A stretch of 64,000 nt of DNA from Yamagishiella unicocca (Eukaryota > Chlorophyta > Chlorophyceae > Chlamydomonadales > Volvocaceae): positions 2,976,001-3,040,000 of the forward strand of contig BDSL01000001.1 in assembly GCA_003116995.1 (NCBI GenBank). Reading direction: 5' to 3'. The notes beneath the pieces were generated by a model. The model worked only from the letters and a program-made list of their open reading frames with translations, made no database searches and had not been told where the DNA came from. Both the position numbers and the translations under genes were made by a program. Of the stretch, positions 24,778 to 34,177 are shown piece after piece; within the stretch, counting starts at the first letter, position 1; each line of letters begins with the position of its first letter.

Positions 24778-27364
24778 CTGCACGCAGCAACAATTGCATT
24801 TCATTATACGCCCACGAGCGTATGCCGCCGAGGTTTGCGCACGTACTCGACAGTTTGATGATGATAGAGCGCTTCCAGTGGAGCCTGAACTCGTCGCTCC
24901 ACGTCCCTTGATATAGTACTTGTCAATAGTTGGCACGGATGGGTCGCCACCTGTGGTATAGGATGAACACTTTGCTGCATCCGGTCCTACAGGCCGAACC
25001 GCGATTGCTACGCTTGCCGCGCGTACCACTTGCAGTCTGCGTGGTTAGCATAAGTCCATCCCACGCAACATCCCCTGGAGACCATTCTGTATGTGCGTCA
25101 TCGCCCTGCCGGTCCATTTTTCGGGTGTCGAACTCCTGCCAACTTGTTTCGCCCCCGCGCGGCCAAGTGCAGTAGGTAAAGAACAGTGAAGGCCTAAATA
25201 TACATTATCTTATCTAGCAAACGAGTGTAATCGTCCAGGCATGGTAACAACAAACGTCAGGGGAAACCCGCAAAACTCCTCGTCTTTACTAGATACACAT
25301 GAAAGGCAAGATGCAACTGACGACCTGCTGACAAGGCGAGAGTCTGCTACGCAGAGGCTCGGCGTCAAGCGGGTTGCCAAAACATTCCTGCACATGTCGT
25401 TTCCCAGACACCCACACGGCCGTACTTGACCGGTGGCAGATACTAACCTGGATGCAACTCTTTCGGGGATCATGCGTTGCTGACGCGGAAGAACGGTATA
25501 TATGCACTCGCCATGTACGTTTGGATCTATGTACGTGTCCGGCCACTAGTGTGTCATTCGGTCGGCGGATGAATGTGGGTAAAAATACGACTGCCTGTGG
25601 ACTTCAGAAAACTTTACAATTGGGGCAAATTTCCTGCTCACGGCTAAGTGGCTCATTAACAAGTCGTCCGTCGCGTCGTGGTCTCGTCCGTCGGGGGGTA
25701 CTTTGCGCACAGCGGCAAAAGGTACCGGTGCAGAAAAACCTGCCAACCCTTTCGATTCATTTGAGTGCCTCTGTATGTTACAGCGTCTGCAAGCCCGGAC
25801 GAGCCCAGGATAAGCCAACCCGAAACCTCGCCGTGCGCAAGCAGCCAGCAGGTGCGCCAAAAGGAATAGGGCCGAAGAAGTTATGATGAACGAACTGGGT
25901 CTCAAACTAGGAAAGGGTCCGGGTCGGGGTAAGTCCGCTCTGGGGTAAGTCATGGTTAAGTACAGCTCGTCAAACGAGTCCGTGTGAGGTGTGACGTGTT
26001 CAAAGCTGTGGCAACCAGAACATACACACTAACACAGCAGCATCTAGATTCATTGAGTTTCGATACCCTTTGGGACACATTGGGAGCTCTCTGGAAGCCT
26101 TCTGGGAGTGTCGCGGTGTGCGGCCACGTGTGGCCGACCAGCTATGCCGTGCTTTCCAATTGACAGTGACTACTGCAAATAATATGGACTGTTTTTATAT
26201 GCATGTTCTGAAGTACAACAACGTCATAACGTATCGGGAAATGCTTGTGGCCAGTTAGCAGTTAGTTGTCCCCGGTTAGCAGACGTGCCAATACACGATC
26301 CTTGCAGTGATTTTGCGCGTGTTAATACAGTGACCTCAAGCCCGGGCGAACTCAAGACAAGAAGAATACCCCATTGCCCGGAACTCACCATGAGACAGCC
26401 GGGGCTGAAACCAGAAGATGCCCCCAAGGGCACAGCCGGCCTCGAAAAGCACAATAGACGCCGGGCAAAAAGACGGGAACCGTCTTCTTCGTGAAGCAGA
26501 TGATCGTGTATGTTATCTTCGGTTTAGTATGCGTGGATGGAAGGGCGTGTGGAGGATGGGATCACGTGCTGTCGTTGACTGGCCTCGGTGTACCCATTTG
26601 GTCCTGGGGCCTCTAGCGCCGACTTGTCGCTTCCAGTGATGTATGTGTGTGCCACTTGAAGTACCATGCAGCGCCACCTGAAATGCCAGCATGATAACAA
26701 TGCCAGCACAACACTGCCCAATGTTTTTCTCAGCTGGCGCTCTCTTTCATCGGCCCCCGTCTGCTACCATACTTCTGTAGCCAACCCAATGTGGTACCAT
26801 GGACATGCTGCTATTCCTCTTGTGTTGCCGTGTAGGGCACTGTGAGTTCGGCTCGTCCGGCCCACCTGCTCTAAAAAACGCCTGTTAGGGGTATCCATTG
26901 TTTTGCATCTGCCAGGCGGCAATCCCGTCAGTTCGCGGCTACTGTTTCCCCGGTCATTTTGCAATCTTTTTGCGCGCAACTTCCCAGCCCCCGATGTTAA
27001 TTTCGTGTACTGGGGACTCTTATTGCGCTCCCGTCATGCGGAAATGCGGCCCGTCTGGGCTGGTTTTCCAGCCACTACTTTTCGGCATCGGCGGTAGAAT
27101 ATACGGGCGGTGCTCGTATTACACGGTCCCGGCCCTCTCCACATACGATCTCGGCTTTTTTTAGCAGGGAATGTCATGACGAGCATCCTCCGCGCAGCTT
27201 CCCCACGCTCGCTTGTATTTTTGCGTTTTAGGGGTGTCCGTTCTGCATTCGGCCAAGTGGCCAGCCGGTCAGTCTGTGCTGCTCGTCCGACCCGTGTACC
27301 ATAGCCTAAAGTCGGCATCGGCGGTAGTTTCATACGGACTCGTCTGTATAAAATCTCGCTACAA
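24778..27364. other. Gene-poor region upstream of the SBP exons
   Basis: Near-even base composition and many stops in all frames. The missing 5' exon(s) and promoter of the SBP gene should lie here or further right, but no exon ending in Cys-Gln before a donor was recognised. There are two short copies of CGGCATCGGCGGTAG (27084 and 27313). Nothing else was recognised. Confidence 0.5.
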
Positions 27365-27803
27365 TGTTCTGGCTCCCTTGTAATACTCGCATTCTGCCCG
27401 GGTGCCGAGGAGTGGCCCGACGGTTGACTCGGGTGCGGTTTTCTGGGCGTGTTTGGGTTATGGGGCCTTAGGCCCCCGCTCTGCTGTCTTTTGTGGGTGC
27501 TTTTGGGATCTGGGGCTTGGGGCCCCCGTTTTGCCGGGCCGCGTTCCTTGCGTCTCGCTGCTGGCTTGGTGCAGGTGGTTCGTGTTTTCTGGACGCGCTT
27601 GTTCTCCTCCCCGTGCTTTGAGTTGTGCGTATTGCCTTCTCCGTGTCCTCGTGTTTTGGTTGCCTTCGGCTTTTGCCCCTTCCCGGCCGGTGAGGGCGGG
27701 CTCTTTTGCCCAGTGACCTGTGTCGTGGTCTGGCCCATCGGGCCCGCCTGGTTGCGCTTCCGCGCTTGAGCCGTTCTGGCTCCCTTGTAATACTCGCATT
27801 CTG
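27365..27803. repeat. About 440-bp repeat segment bounded by 32-bp direct repeats
   Basis: A 32-bp sequence beginning GTTCTGGCTCCCTTGTAATA occurs at 27365 and again at 27772, and its TTGTAATACTCGCATTCTGC part recurs at 27806. The DNA in between is strikingly G+T-rich on the plus strand. Its right part (about 27705-27768) has a near-identical inverted copy at about 34905-34968, so this is a dispersed repeat family. It could be a mobile-element remnant or a piece of a tandem array. No coding capacity was recognised. Confidence 0.65.
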
Positions 27804-29029
27804 CTTGTAATACTCGCATTCTGCTTAATCACCACCAGCACCATGCTATACGTGCGTGAGATGTTACAGTTCTCGAATTTGGGGCTAACCCAGGGGACAA
27901 AGAGGGGCCCATGTGTCACGTCGGGGGCCTCATTGTATGAGAGCGGGGGCTGAATTCAGCTGACGCCCCGAACGGCACAGAAAAGCCCAGAACGGCCTGG
28001 AACGGCACAGGGGCGCCACCCTGCCCAAACCGCAACCACGACGCGAAAGTCAAAGCCAACTGAGGGACCAGAACGGCCACAACCCACACAGACGTGCCAA
28101 CCGCCGTGCCTACCAGCACAAGGGGAGTTTTTGGTGGTACTTCTTCCTGCGTCTCTTTCAGTGCCAGCAGGCGATGCGCCCGATGGCCCTACCTTTTCGT
28201 CTGGGGCCCACTGTACCAGTTCTGTATTTTCCATGTCCTTTTTTTGGTTTGGTTTCGGCCATTGTGTTCATTAGTTTGCACGGCACTAGTTTGGCATGCG
28301 CGTCTGGGACCCAAAGTATATATGAGCTGCGGAGGTTCTTATGTCTGCGAGGAGAGGACCCATGCATTCTGCATTGCGCCGCAGGCTGCGGAATGCAGCA
28401 TCGGCCTGTATAGGTTGTTAATGAGTATGTTATGGATGGCGTCGGCAGAGTCGTTGGTTTGGCTGGGCCGGTGAACGGTGGGCATTGCTTTACGCACATG
28501 CAATGTGTGTGTTGGGGCAGCTGCTTTTGTGCGTCATGAGTAGCCTTAGCGTTGGTGTCTCAAGTAGAAGGGGGCGGGGGTAGATGGGGTCGAGAAGCCG
28601 ATGACAGTGCCATTTTGGGCGAACTTATGCCGGCGTTTAGCAGCTACGTACAAGGCTCGTATGGTAACGTCTGTGCAGTATTTGGATGTGTGCTCGCTTT
28701 ATAGGCTATTTATAGCAGTTTGGTCGCCAGTCGCACACGGCCGGGAGTGGATAATACAACATCACTGATGTATCCACGCCTCTGGTATGGAAGTAGAAGC
28801 TGCTTCGGACATGGGTAGCTTGGCCCCGCCGGCAGTGGTGCACGTGGTGCATACATGCAGTAGTTTAGCCGGCACAGGCACAGCTGGTAGATAGCTCAGG
28901 CAGCCCCAGCGTTTGAGGTAGGCGGCGCACGCAGGGGGTTCAGGTGACACGCACAGGAAGCTCAGCAGCAGGCACATGTACGTAACTAACCTGCAGGCTG
29001 CGGCAGCACACGCGGACGGCGGATACGGG
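27804..29029. other. No gene recognised
   Basis: Mixed-composition sequence with only short open frames. I see no domain signature, RNA gene or well-defined repeat beyond scattered short motifs. Confidence 0.5.
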
Positions 29030-29868
29030 CCGTGTACGTACGTGGGGCAGCAGGCGGCGCAAACAGCGCGCGCAGCAATAATGTTTGCTGCGGCGGCGGC
29101 GGGCGCGCGCGGGCATCACCTGCTAAACCCATAAATGAACTTACGCACGGCATTCTTTCTGCTGGTACGTACGTATGTATGCATGCATGCGTGGCGGCAG
29201 TATCCCTCGACAGCAGCTGCTGGCATCTGCTGCTGTTGCACGCAGCACGCAGCATGCGCAGGCATCTCCTGGGCGGGGCTGACATGCTTCTGCCGGGGCT
29301 GCTGGCATCTATCTGCAGGTAGGGGCTGGCATCTGGGGTTCGTAACCACTATATACCATCTTCCCTGATCGATCGCCACATAGTAATAAGTAAGGCATGA
29401 GCAGATGCAAATATTCAAGGCTGTTGTCACGGTCTTGGGCGTATGTGTTGTATCACGTTCTGGACTAAACGTGATGGCGACAATGATCTGTTTCCCGCCA
29501 ATTCTGCCTGTTCGACGTGCACTACTGGCGTACGTCTCTGAAGGCTGTAACTCTGCCGTTACCGACTGGAACTGTGAATCTGTCACAGTTGGGAATCTGT
29601 CCTGGTATACATACCGCCGTACGTACATACGTATGTACTCAATTTGCGTGCAGGCAGCGGCGGCTGCAACACGCACGCACGCAGTACTCGCGCAGAATTC
29701 AGCAGCAGCAAATGACGGGCGTTCACGTACATACTTAGTAAACGCCGCAATCTTATGCATGTGTCGCATTCTCTGGGTGGCTGCAGCACTGCCGGCCGTG
29801 GCCGTGGTGGTGGCTGGTGATGGCCCTTCCTATAAAGGGTGTTGCAGCAGGACTGCATCTATCCCGCC
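29030..29868. other. CGTACGTA-rich non-coding stretch
   Basis: Repeated short palindromes (GTACGTACGT, TACGTACGTATG, GCATGCATGC) and CGG-rich clusters are scattered through this stretch, which leads into the satellite-like array to its right. No gene was recognised. Confidence 0.5.
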
Positions 29869-30382
29869 TGGATGGCGGCGGACTGCTGCTGCTGCACCCC
29901 ACCTGGCGGGCGGGGCACCATTCCGACAGTATAATGAACCGTTGTTCGCGGCGCGCTTTGGAGGTTGGGGTTGTTATGTACTGTACAGTATGTACGTGCT
30001 GTGTGCAACGTTGTAGGCCGAACGGCCATTGTCGGATTTCCTAGGGTTGGCCTGCGGTGGCCCTCAGGGCCGGCTTGGAGCCCAGCCGGATTGCACCCCA
30101 CCTGGCGGAACAGCATTCTGACTGAGAAGCGTATCGATTCGATCTCGAGCGTATCGATCTCGAGCGTATCGATTCTCGCCGCGCGCTTTGGACGTTGGGA
30201 TTATTACTGTACGTATATGCTGTTTGCAAAGTTGTAGGCCGAACGGCCGTTGTTGGATTTCCTAGGGTTGGGCTGCGGTTGCCTTCAGGGCTGGCTTGGA
30301 GCCCCGCCGGATTGCACCCCACCTGGCGGCGCAGCATTCCGACTAAGAAGCGTAACGATTCTCGCCGCGCGCTTTGGAGATT
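29869..30382. repeat. Satellite-like array, left part
   Basis: Imperfect units repeat the series: GCGCGCTTTGGA, then a CTGTACGTA-type stretch, GTAGGCCGAACGGCC, GATTTCCTAGGGTTGG, GGCTTGGAGCCC, and GCACCCCACCTGGCGG. The GCACCCCACCTGGCGG block recurs near 29893, 30090 and 30315. Short TATCGATTC/TCGAGCG subrepeats occur near 30130-30175. The series resumes at 33905, so the retroelement at 30383-33904 interrupts the array. Confidence 0.8.
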
Positions 30383-30735
30383 GCTGTCGTGACACAGTGC
30401 GTGATTGACACAGTGTAGTCACTTAGCTGTAGTCACGGTTCTAAGTGCGTGGACTGCAGTGTCGAAGTGGATCCGTTATTGCCGTACGAGCGTTGCGATG
30501 CGCCGGTGCTAAGGGACCGTGTTGTCCCTGTGCCAGGCAGTCCGCGACTGCCTGGAATCGAACCCACAGTTGTGTAACGTATACAGTGAGCTACTTCTCG
30601 TGAAGTCTGGCCCTTGCGCATCAAGGCAGGACCGGGATGCTGGGCTGAACTCGGACTCATTCTCGAACCAGCCCCTGACGTGCACTCCGAGCAGTGGCAG
30701 TCATGCAGCTAGGTTAACCACGCCCGAGTGCGTGC
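30383..30735 (+). repeat. Split direct repeat A1
   Basis: This 353-bp left repeat, starting GCTGTCGTGACACAG and ending GAGTGCGTGC, appears identical to 33511-33863. It contains a small hairpin (CCAGGCAGT, CCGCG, ACTGCCTGG). On the minus strand it has a perfect Pol III B-box-like GGTTCGATTCC. Confidence 0.9.
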
Positions 30736-30836
30736 GCGTATCGCCTTTACACAGTCGCGGACTCAAACATGTGAGCATCGGCGGCTCAACGGTGGACTTC
30801 GGCAAGGCTCTGGAGCTGTCCAAGAACCTGGATTAG

Positions 30837-31454
30837 ACTACGACAAGTCAACCTGGCAGACTGACCGGGCGAGGGCGAAGAGGGGCCGAGCCGGAAACGA
30901 GTGGAGGAGCCGATGACGTCAATGTCGGCGAGCCTGGATCCTCTGAGGACCCAGCCCGGTTCTTAGGGGAGCAACAAGGTCAAGGCTCTCCCCTTCCGGG
31001 ACTGAGTGTCGAAGGCCCTCTAGCCGAGGGTGCCGAAGACCCTCTAGCCGAGGTTGCTGGAGCCGAGCCCATCCGTCGAACCGTGCTTGTGCCCTGGGCA
31101 CGCACGCGCGGTGCGCGACGAGGAGAACATGAGCATAAGCAACTATCCGCCCAAGTTTGCTGGTGGCTTGAGAGCGCTGGAGGAAACTGGATGGGCGTGC
31201 CCATCGAGGTTCCGTGCGCGCTGCGTCCCGAGGTTCAGTGCTGCTGTTGGCGCGCTGCCGACAGCAGAGGGGGGTGTACTGCCCCACACCAGCGAGCGGC
31301 CAGCCGATGGCCCGATGACAGTGGCGCAAGGGGGCATGGCAGAGCTGCAGCGAACCGCGCTGCAGCTGGTACGAGACCACCGTGTTGCCCTGTGAGCCGC
31401 AGTCCTGAGGAGAGCTCCTGGGACGATACCCAAGCTCACCTTTATTTACGATGA
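30837..31454 (+). CDS. Open frame of unknown function in the retroelement
   Basis: An open frame of about 205 codons runs from just after a TAG at 30834 to a TGA at 31452-31454. It has no in-frame ATG near its start, so a spliced or fused start would be needed. The predicted peptide starts Gly/Glu/Pro-rich, contains a repeated PLAEGAEDPLAEVAG stretch (DNA repeat at about 31010-31052), and then is Arg- and Cys-rich. Its C-terminal part lies within the first copy of the 241-bp array. The position would suit a gag-like product but no domain is recognised. It may be a decayed or non-coding frame. Confidence 0.3.
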   Translation, partial: TTTSQPGRLTGRGRRGAEPETSGGADDVNVGEPGSSEDPARFLGEQQGQGSPLPGLSVEGPLAEGAEDPLAEVAGAEPIRRTVLVPWARTRGARRGEHEHKQLSAQVCWWLESAGGNWMGVPIEVPCALRPEVQCCCWRAADSRGGCTAPHQRAASRWPDDSGARGHGRAAANRAAAGTRPPCCPVSRSPEESSWDDTQAHLYLR

Positions 31455-32499
31455 TTCAGATCCGAAGCCACCAGCGCCGAAGCTGGTTCCCTCCGCGGTG
31501 AGGGCGCTCATTACCGGGTTGAGCAGCTGTCTGAATGACCTGGCCCGATGGCCCGATGACAGTGGCGCAAGGGGGCATGGCAGAGCTGCAGCGAACCGCG
31601 CTGCAGCTGGTACGAGACCACCGTGTTGCCCTGTGAGCCGCAGTCCTGAGGAGAGCTCCTGGGACGATACCCAAGCTCACCTTTATTTACGATGATTCAG
31701 ATCCGAAGCCACCAGCGCCGAAGCTGGTTCCCTCCGCGGTGAGGGCGCTCATTACCGGGTTGAGCAGCTGTCTGAATGACCTGGCCCGATGGCCCGATGA
31801 CAGTGGCGCAAGGGGGCATGGCAGAGCTGCAGCGAACCGCGCTGCAGCTGGTACGAGACCACCGTGTTGCCCTGTGAGCCGCAGTCCTGAGGAGAGCTCC
31901 TGGGACGATACCCAAGCTCACCTTTATTTACGATGATTCAGATCCGAAGCCACCAGCGCCGAAGCTGGTTCCCTCCGCGGTGAGGGCGCTCATTACCGGG
32001 TTGAGCAGCTGTCTGAATGACCTGGCCCGATGGCCCGATGACAGTGGCGCAAGGGGGCATGGCAGAGCTGCAGCGAACCGCGCTGCAGCTGGTACGAGAC
32101 CACCGTGTTGCCCTGTGAGCCGCAGTCCTGAGGAGAGCTCCTGGGACGATACCCAAGCTCACCTTTATTTACGATGATTCAGATCCGAAGCCACCAGCGC
32201 CGAAGCTGGTTCCCTCCGCGGTGAGGGCGCTCATTACCGGGTTGAGCAGCTGTCTGAATGACCTGGCCCGATGGCCCGATGACAGTGGCGCAAGGGGGCA
32301 TGGCAGAGCTGCAGCGAACCGCGCTGCAGCTGGTACGAGACCACCGTGTTGCCCTGTGAGCCGCAGTCCTGAGGAGAGCTCCTGGGACGATACCCAAGCT
32401 CACCTTTATTTACGATGATTCAGATCCGAAGCCACCAGCGCCGAAGCTGGTTCCCTCCGCGGTGAGGGCGCTCATTACCGGGTTGAGCAGCTGTCTGAA
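31304..32499 (+). repeat. 241-bp tandem array inside the retroelement
   Basis: Nearly five head-to-tail copies of a 241-bp unit begin at 31304, 31545, 31786, 32027 and 32268. The last copy stops 9 bp short, at 32499, immediately before the methyltransferase start codon. The copies look identical by eye, so the expansion is recent or homogenised. The unit length is not a multiple of three, so each copy shifts frame and no ORF runs through the array. Confidence 0.95.
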
Positions 32500-32503
32500 C
32501 AAT

Positions 32504-33370
32504 ATGGCCGACGACAGGCCGTGCGAGGTGCGTTATGATGATGGAAGTGTTGAGCGAGTGGATATGCGGGGACTGCGAAGTTGCCTGCGCGAGGAGGAGG
32601 AGGTGAAGGGGGTGGAAGCCAAGCGGAACGGCGGCCGGCGCTCTGCACTTGCGGTCGTTGCTTCGGAGCTGCCCGACACGTGGGCGCTTGGGGACGCCGT
32701 GGGAGTCACCGCTGCGTTGCGCTGGCTGATGCCTGGGGCTGAGCCGTCCACTGCCCACGTGGGGCGGTTGGTGAATCGTGTGCCCGGAGGCTCATTGTTT
32801 CTGCAGCGGGAGGGACAGCCGAATGCTGGCCACCCTGAGTGTGTGGAGACACTTGCGTGCGAGATAGAGCCACTGCTGCGTTGCGTGGATCTTGGGCAGT
32901 GCAATGGGGTCTTGGATCCCTGGAGCGGCACGGGCACTATTGCCAAGGTGCTGAGCAGTGCGGGTTTCAGTGTCCTGCGGAATGATATTTCTGTGGCGTG
33001 TGTGGCTGAGCGTCACGAAGATGCTTTACAGCCTGGGTTTTATCGTCGTGTGCGCGATGTCTGGCACTTTGATGCTATCGTGGCGTCACCATGGTTCGCA
33101 GTCCTGGATATCGCCTTGCCTTTGGCCGTCTGTTTTGCGCCGGCTGTCGCGTTTCATGTCCCCGGGGGATACGTTACGGATGCGCCACCAATCCGGCGTG
33201 AGTACCTTAGGTCTTTGAGTTTGGCGGGCCGGCTGGCTCTGCTTACAGGTCTACCGCGCGGGCGGATGGGCCGACGCTGCCTGTGGCTGGTCGTATTCCG
33301 TACCAAGGCGTTGCGAGAGCAGCTGTTGAAGGTGGACTTGGGGCCCAGTGACCCATGGATCCTCACCTGA
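32504..33370 (+). CDS. Retroelement methyltransferase-like protein
   Basis: The ATG at 32504 gives 288 residues ending at TGA 33368-33370; the frame is open a little further upstream into the last 241-bp repeat. Near residue 130, DPWSGTGTIAKVL is an S-adenosylmethionine-binding motif I, and near residue 190, DAIVASPWF sits where the (D/N)PP(Y/F) catalytic motif of DNA N6-adenine methyltransferases would lie. The downstream LDIALPLAV and LPRGRMGRRC stretches have the look of methyltransferase domains carried by DIRS-type elements. The N-terminal CEVRYDDGSVERVDM resembles a Tudor/Agenet-type strand. Ser-Pro-Trp instead of Asn/Asp-Pro-Pro makes activity uncertain. Domain assignment is by motif only. 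Confidence 0.7.
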   Translation: MADDRPCEVRYDDGSVERVDMRGLRSCLREEEEVKGVEAKRNGGRRSALAVVASELPDTWALGDAVGVTAALRWLMPGAEPSTAHVGRLVNRVPGGSLFLQREGQPNAGHPECVETLACEIEPLLRCVDLGQCNGVLDPWSGTGTIAKVLSSAGFSVLRNDISVACVAERHEDALQPGFYRRVRDVWHFDAIVASPWFAVLDIALPLAVCFAPAVAFHVPGGYVTDAPPIRREYLRSLSLAGRLALLTGLPRGRMGRRCLWLVVFRTKALREQLLKVDLGPSDPWILT

Positions 33371-33466
33371 GTGGTTAGTTCGTGCTGTTGTAGATGCGGG
33401 CTTACTCAGCTCAGGGTAGAGTGTGTTCATCCTCGACCCAGTGTCTCAGCTGGGGGGGGAGTCTGT

Positions 33467-33510
33467 TGCCTGCATACGAGGATTGCCGTTGCCAGGACTG
33501 TGTCGCGACA
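33467..33510 (+). repeat. Split direct repeat B1
   Basis: The 44-bp repeat starting TGCCTGCATACGAGG and ending GTGTCGCGACA lies directly before A2 and recurs exactly as B2 at 33861-33904. Confidence 0.9.
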
Positions 33511-33863
33511 GCTGTCGTGACACAGTGCGTGATTGACACAGTGTAGTCACTTAGCTGTAGTCACGGTTCTAAGTGCGTGGACTGCAGTGTCGAAGTGGAT
33601 CCGTTATTGCCGTACGAGCGTTGCGATGCGCCGGTGCTAAGGGACCGTGTTGTCCCTGTGCCAGGCAGTCCGCGACTGCCTGGAATCGAACCCACAGTTG
33701 TGTAACGTATACAGTGAGCTACTTCTCGTGAAGTCTGGCCCTTGCGCATCAAGGCAGGACCGGGATGCTGGGCTGAACTCGGACTCATTCTCGAACCAGC
33801 CCCTGACGTGCACTCCGAGCAGTGGCAGTCATGCAGCTAGGTTAACCACGCCCGAGTGCGTGC
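33511..33863 (+). repeat. Split direct repeat A2
   Basis: Second copy of the 353-bp A repeat, abutting B1 on its left and overlapping the first three bases (TGC) of B2 on its right. Confidence 0.9.
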
Positions 33864-33904
33864 CTGCATACGAGGATTGCCGTTGCCAGGACTGTGTCGC
33901 GACA
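33861..33904 (+). repeat. Split direct repeat B2, right end of element
   Basis: Second copy of the 44-bp B repeat. It ends ...GCGACA, after which the satellite-like array resumes (TTGCGGTCACTTCTGTACG). Confidence 0.9.
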
Positions 33905-34177
33905 TTGCGGTCACTTCTGTACGTACGTGCCGTGTGTCAACTTGCGTGTAGAACGGCCGTTGTAGAACGGCCGGGATTTCTTGGGGTTGGGCTGCGGCAC
34001 CCCTTCCTCACGCATCCCTCAGGGCCTGGCTTGGAGCCCTGTCTGATTGCACGCACCCCGCCTGGCGGAGCGACGTGCGGACTTAACAGCGTATCGATCC
34101 TCGGGGCAGGCTTTAGAGTTTGGGTTTACCACCGCATGTACGCGCCCTGTACCAAGTTACATGTCGAATGGCCGCCG
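33905..34177. repeat. Satellite-like array, right part
   Basis: Continues the array interrupted by the retroelement: CTGTACGTACGTGCCGTGTG, a doubled GTAGAACGGCC, GGGTTGGGCTGCGG, GGCTTGGAGCCC and CCCCGCCTGGCGGAG appear in the same order as in the left part, with more divergence and a small insertion. Confidence 0.7.

Larger units (their letters stand above)
30383..33904 (+). mobile_element. Non-autonomous tyrosine-recombinase-type retroelement with split direct repeats
   Basis: Terminal organisation is A1 (30383-30735), internal region, B1 (33467-33510), A2 (33511-33863), B2 (33861-33904). The two A copies (353 bp) appear identical by eye, as do the two B copies (44 bp). This A-internal-B-A-B order is the split direct repeat arrangement known from TOC1 of Chlamydomonas, Kangaroo of Volvox and the PAT and Ngaro groups. 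It is not that of ordinary LTR elements, whose repeats simply flank the body. The 2.7-kb interior holds an open frame of unknown function, a 241-bp tandem array and a methyltransferase-like ORF. I see no reverse transcriptase, RNase H or tyrosine recombinase, so it is probably mobilised in trans. Matching copies suggest recent insertion. The strand is taken from the ORF direction. Confidence 0.8.

Noticed and set aside
27034..27819. 261-residue open frame on the minus strand
   Set aside because: It is the antisense of the G+T-skewed repeat; the Lys/Thr/Pro-rich composition reflects the base skew and no domain is visible.
30548..30604. Functional tRNA gene in the A repeat
   Set aside because: The B-box is perfect but acceptor and T stems do not pair and the anticodon region is too short; kept only as a promoter-like motif.
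31480..32418. Repeated 65-residue and 74-residue open frames on both strands
   Set aside because: They recur once per 241-bp unit only because the DNA is repeated. They begin with non-ATG codons, have no recognisable domain, and the unit is not a multiple of three.
30383..33863. Ordinary LTR retrotransposon with 353-bp LTRs
   Set aside because: The 44-bp B sequence sits before the second A copy and again after it. That fits split direct repeats, and no primer-binding site, polypurine tract, target duplication or RT domain was seen.
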